Below are positions 22,312 to 23,521 of a stretch of DNA of 23,521 bases, in pieces. Each line of letters starts with the position of its first letter. Positions within the stretch are counted from its first letter, which is position 1. The DNA is taken from positions 1 to 23,521 of the IMG/VR virus record IMGVR_UViG_3300030380_000445, one strand, 5' to 3'. The translations under genes and the position numbers were made by a program. The stretch comes from a virus. Below the pieces are notes generated by a model. The model saw nothing but the letters and a program-made list of their open reading frames with translations, made no database searches and was not told the origin of the DNA.

Positions 22312-23118
22312 CTATGGCAAGCCGCCTCCACTTTGACCTTCCTTACTTGCGATTAAATCCATAGTATTTTCAGATGATGGACCTTCATCTGGTGTGCCAC
22401 TAATACCTATAGCTTTAAAACGCATAGTCATGCCAGTTCCACTGGACACTCCAGCCCGATATCTTCTAAGCTGGTTTGCACTTGATACTGTTACTGACCA
22501 AACCGCATTTGAAAAAGTTCCACTATCGCTAGGAGTAGATTGCTCTGCTATCGTGTGATAAGTGCCCGAAGTCCAGGTAAAAGAATTGCCCCCAGATGTG
22601 CCATCACTGGGCTCTGATCCACCAGTTCCCGAGCCACTTGATCCACTAAAACTACCAGACCAGTTAAGTTGTACCTGTATGCTTGTTGGCGTTAGACCGC
22701 CAGAGTATGTCATGTTTACATAACTAAAAGATGTGCCTTGCGTATTGCTTGAATTTGAAAATCTGACCCTAATCCTGTTAAGAGTTGGTTGGTGTGCAAA
22801 ACCTAATTGACAGCTTGCAAAAGCACTACCAAAACTTTCTTGGTTCCCTGTAATATCTCCCCACTGCTGAGGTATTGCTATTATTGATCCCCAGGTAAAG
22901 GTTGCAGCTGCCGTACCATAAAAATCAGAAAACGATATTGCACCTGATGCAGGTATATCTGTTTCACCTGACGGAATGTTTATACCGTCAGAGTAATTAC
23001 CATCTCTGTAGTATTCTGATAATGAGTGTGGTGTGCTACCGCCAAACTCCCCTGCTATGCTTCTGTTAGTTCCAGCGGCTGATCCTAATGATATTGCACC
23101 GCTAGATTCTATTGCCAT
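22312..23118 (-). CDS. Small tail-fibre-like structural protein
   Basis: A 268-aa Ser/Gly/Thr-rich, beta-rich protein. The N-terminus has SGAISLGSAAGTNRSI and SLSEYYRDGN, then IPASGAISFSDFYGTA (55-70), a pattern very common in short fibre or decoration proteins of marine phages. The rest is a Gly/Ser-rich beta domain ending SGGGLP. No signal or membrane segment. The ribosome site is weak and the ATG lies 3 bases after the previous stop, so coupling is likely. Virion location is probable. Confidence 0.85.
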   Translation of the reverse strand: MAIESSGAISLGSAAGTNRSIAGEFGGSTPHSLSEYYRDGNYSDGINIPSGETDIPASGAISFSDFYGTAAATFTWGSIIAIPQQWGDITGNQESFGSAFASCQLGFAHQPTLNRIRVRFSNSSNTQGTSFSYVNMTYSGGLTPTSIQVQLNWSGSFSGSSGSGTGGSEPSDGTSGGNSFTWTSGTYHTIAEQSTPSDSGTFSNAVWSVTVSSANQLRRYRAGVSSGTGMTMRFKAIGISGTPDEGPSSENTMDLIASKEGQSGGGLP

Positions 23119-23121
23119 TTA

Positions 23122-23394
23122 TTATGACCAGACAGCACCGCAAATAGTTTGCACTAAAGCATCTTCACCTGAAACATCAGTTGCTGCACCACCATCTTCT
23201 ACAAACTTAGATAGATTTACAACCTGTGTGCTTACAGATCCATCAAGAGCTGCGTCTGCACCAGTTCCACCTAAAGTGTTGTTATAAACTACCATAACAG
23301 TAGGGTGTTTTGCATTTGCTGTTGCATCTGCTGAACTATCTGCTAAAGGATAAACCTCTACCCTTTGAACAGTTTTAGTATTACTTATTGCCAT
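23122..23394 (-). CDS. Small virion-type protein of unknown function
   Basis: A 90-aa protein with an N-terminal VQRVEVYPL strand, NAKHPTVMVVYNNTL in the middle and a Ser/Gly/Asp-rich remainder. Similar short proteins sit beside fibre genes in marine phages and are called structural without proof. A strong AAAGGAGG just before the ATG supports the start, and the gene overlaps the end of the preceding fibre gene. Confidence 0.82.
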   Translation of the reverse strand: MAISNTKTVQRVEVYPLADSSADATANAKHPTVMVVYNNTLGGTGADAALDGSVSTQVVNLSKFVEDGGAATDVSGEDALVQTICGAVWS

Positions 23395-23521
23395 TATTAG
23401 CCTCCTTTAAAACTTTAATTTCTGACTTCATATATTCTATCTGATCTTGTTGATCTTTGATAGCTTCTATTAGATAACCGACTAGATTGCCATAAGCTAC
23501 AGACTTTGTACCTTGTTCATC
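23381..23521 (-). CDS. C-terminal end of a tail-fibre protein with S74-type chaperone end, cut by the window edge
   Basis: The frame entering from the right edge codes for 46 residues starting DEQGTKSVAYGNLVGYLIEA and ending in a Gln/Glu/Lys helix before TAA. A 'KSVAYGNLVGxLIEAIK' segment followed by a coiled coil is typical of the extreme end of the self-cleaving intramolecular chaperone (peptidase S74) of phage fibres and spikes. The catalytic Ser-Lys part would lie outside the window. It overlaps the 90-aa gene by 14 bases. Confidence 0.82.
   Translation of the reverse strand, partial: DEQGTKSVAYGNLVGYLIEAIKDQQDQIEYMKSEIKVLKEANNGNK

Overview
This window looks like about half of the genome of an uncultured, AT-rich tailed phage (Caudoviricetes), probably marine. 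The host is almost certainly a Gram-negative bacterium, because the phage encodes an outer-membrane lipoprotein secretion pore (CsgG-like). The replication, structural and lysis genes are typical of phages, are tightly packed and often overlap. No integrase, repressor, tRNA, terminase, portal or capsid gene is visible here, so packaging, head assembly and lifestyle cannot be judged beyond indirect hints.

The layout is two convergent blocks. Block 1 (bases 1-8451, + strand) is DNA metabolism: end of an unknown gene, family A DNA polymerase with 3'-5' exonuclease, a CsrA-like RNA-binding regulator, a primase-polymerase/helicase fusion, a Cas4/RecB-like nuclease, an SNF2-type helicase, a coiled-coil protein, a candidate ssDNA-binding-type protein, a VRR-NUC/resolvase-like nuclease and a DUF3310 protein. 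It ends at a rho-independent terminator (about 8479-8522). Block 2 (23521 down to 8513, - strand) is the late block. It runs through a tail-fibre C-terminus, small virion proteins, a coiled-coil protein, a 58-aa holin-like protein, a T4-type lysozyme, a large structural protein, a 1357-aa modular tail protein, small proteins, a staphylococcal-nuclease-like enzyme and two further membrane (holin-like) proteins.

The exceptional part is the downstream end of block 2 (13495 down to 8759), which carries five overlapping accessory genes: csgF-like, csgG-like, a secreted curlin-repeat protein, a FecR-domain periplasmic protein, and a CHASE2-domain class III adenylate cyclase. A small HNH nuclease gene abuts the last one. 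This is an almost self-contained surface and signalling module: an outer-membrane export pore with its accessory factor, a likely amyloid-like substrate, and an inner-membrane sensor that makes cAMP, with FecR as a possible periplasmic partner. With the phage CsrA homologue, the virus carries two kinds of global host regulator (cAMP and CsrA) plus a curli-like secretion route. That suggests deliberate remodelling of the infected cell's surface and physiology. The function of the cassette is inferred from family membership and gene order; nothing here shows that it makes fibres or cAMP.
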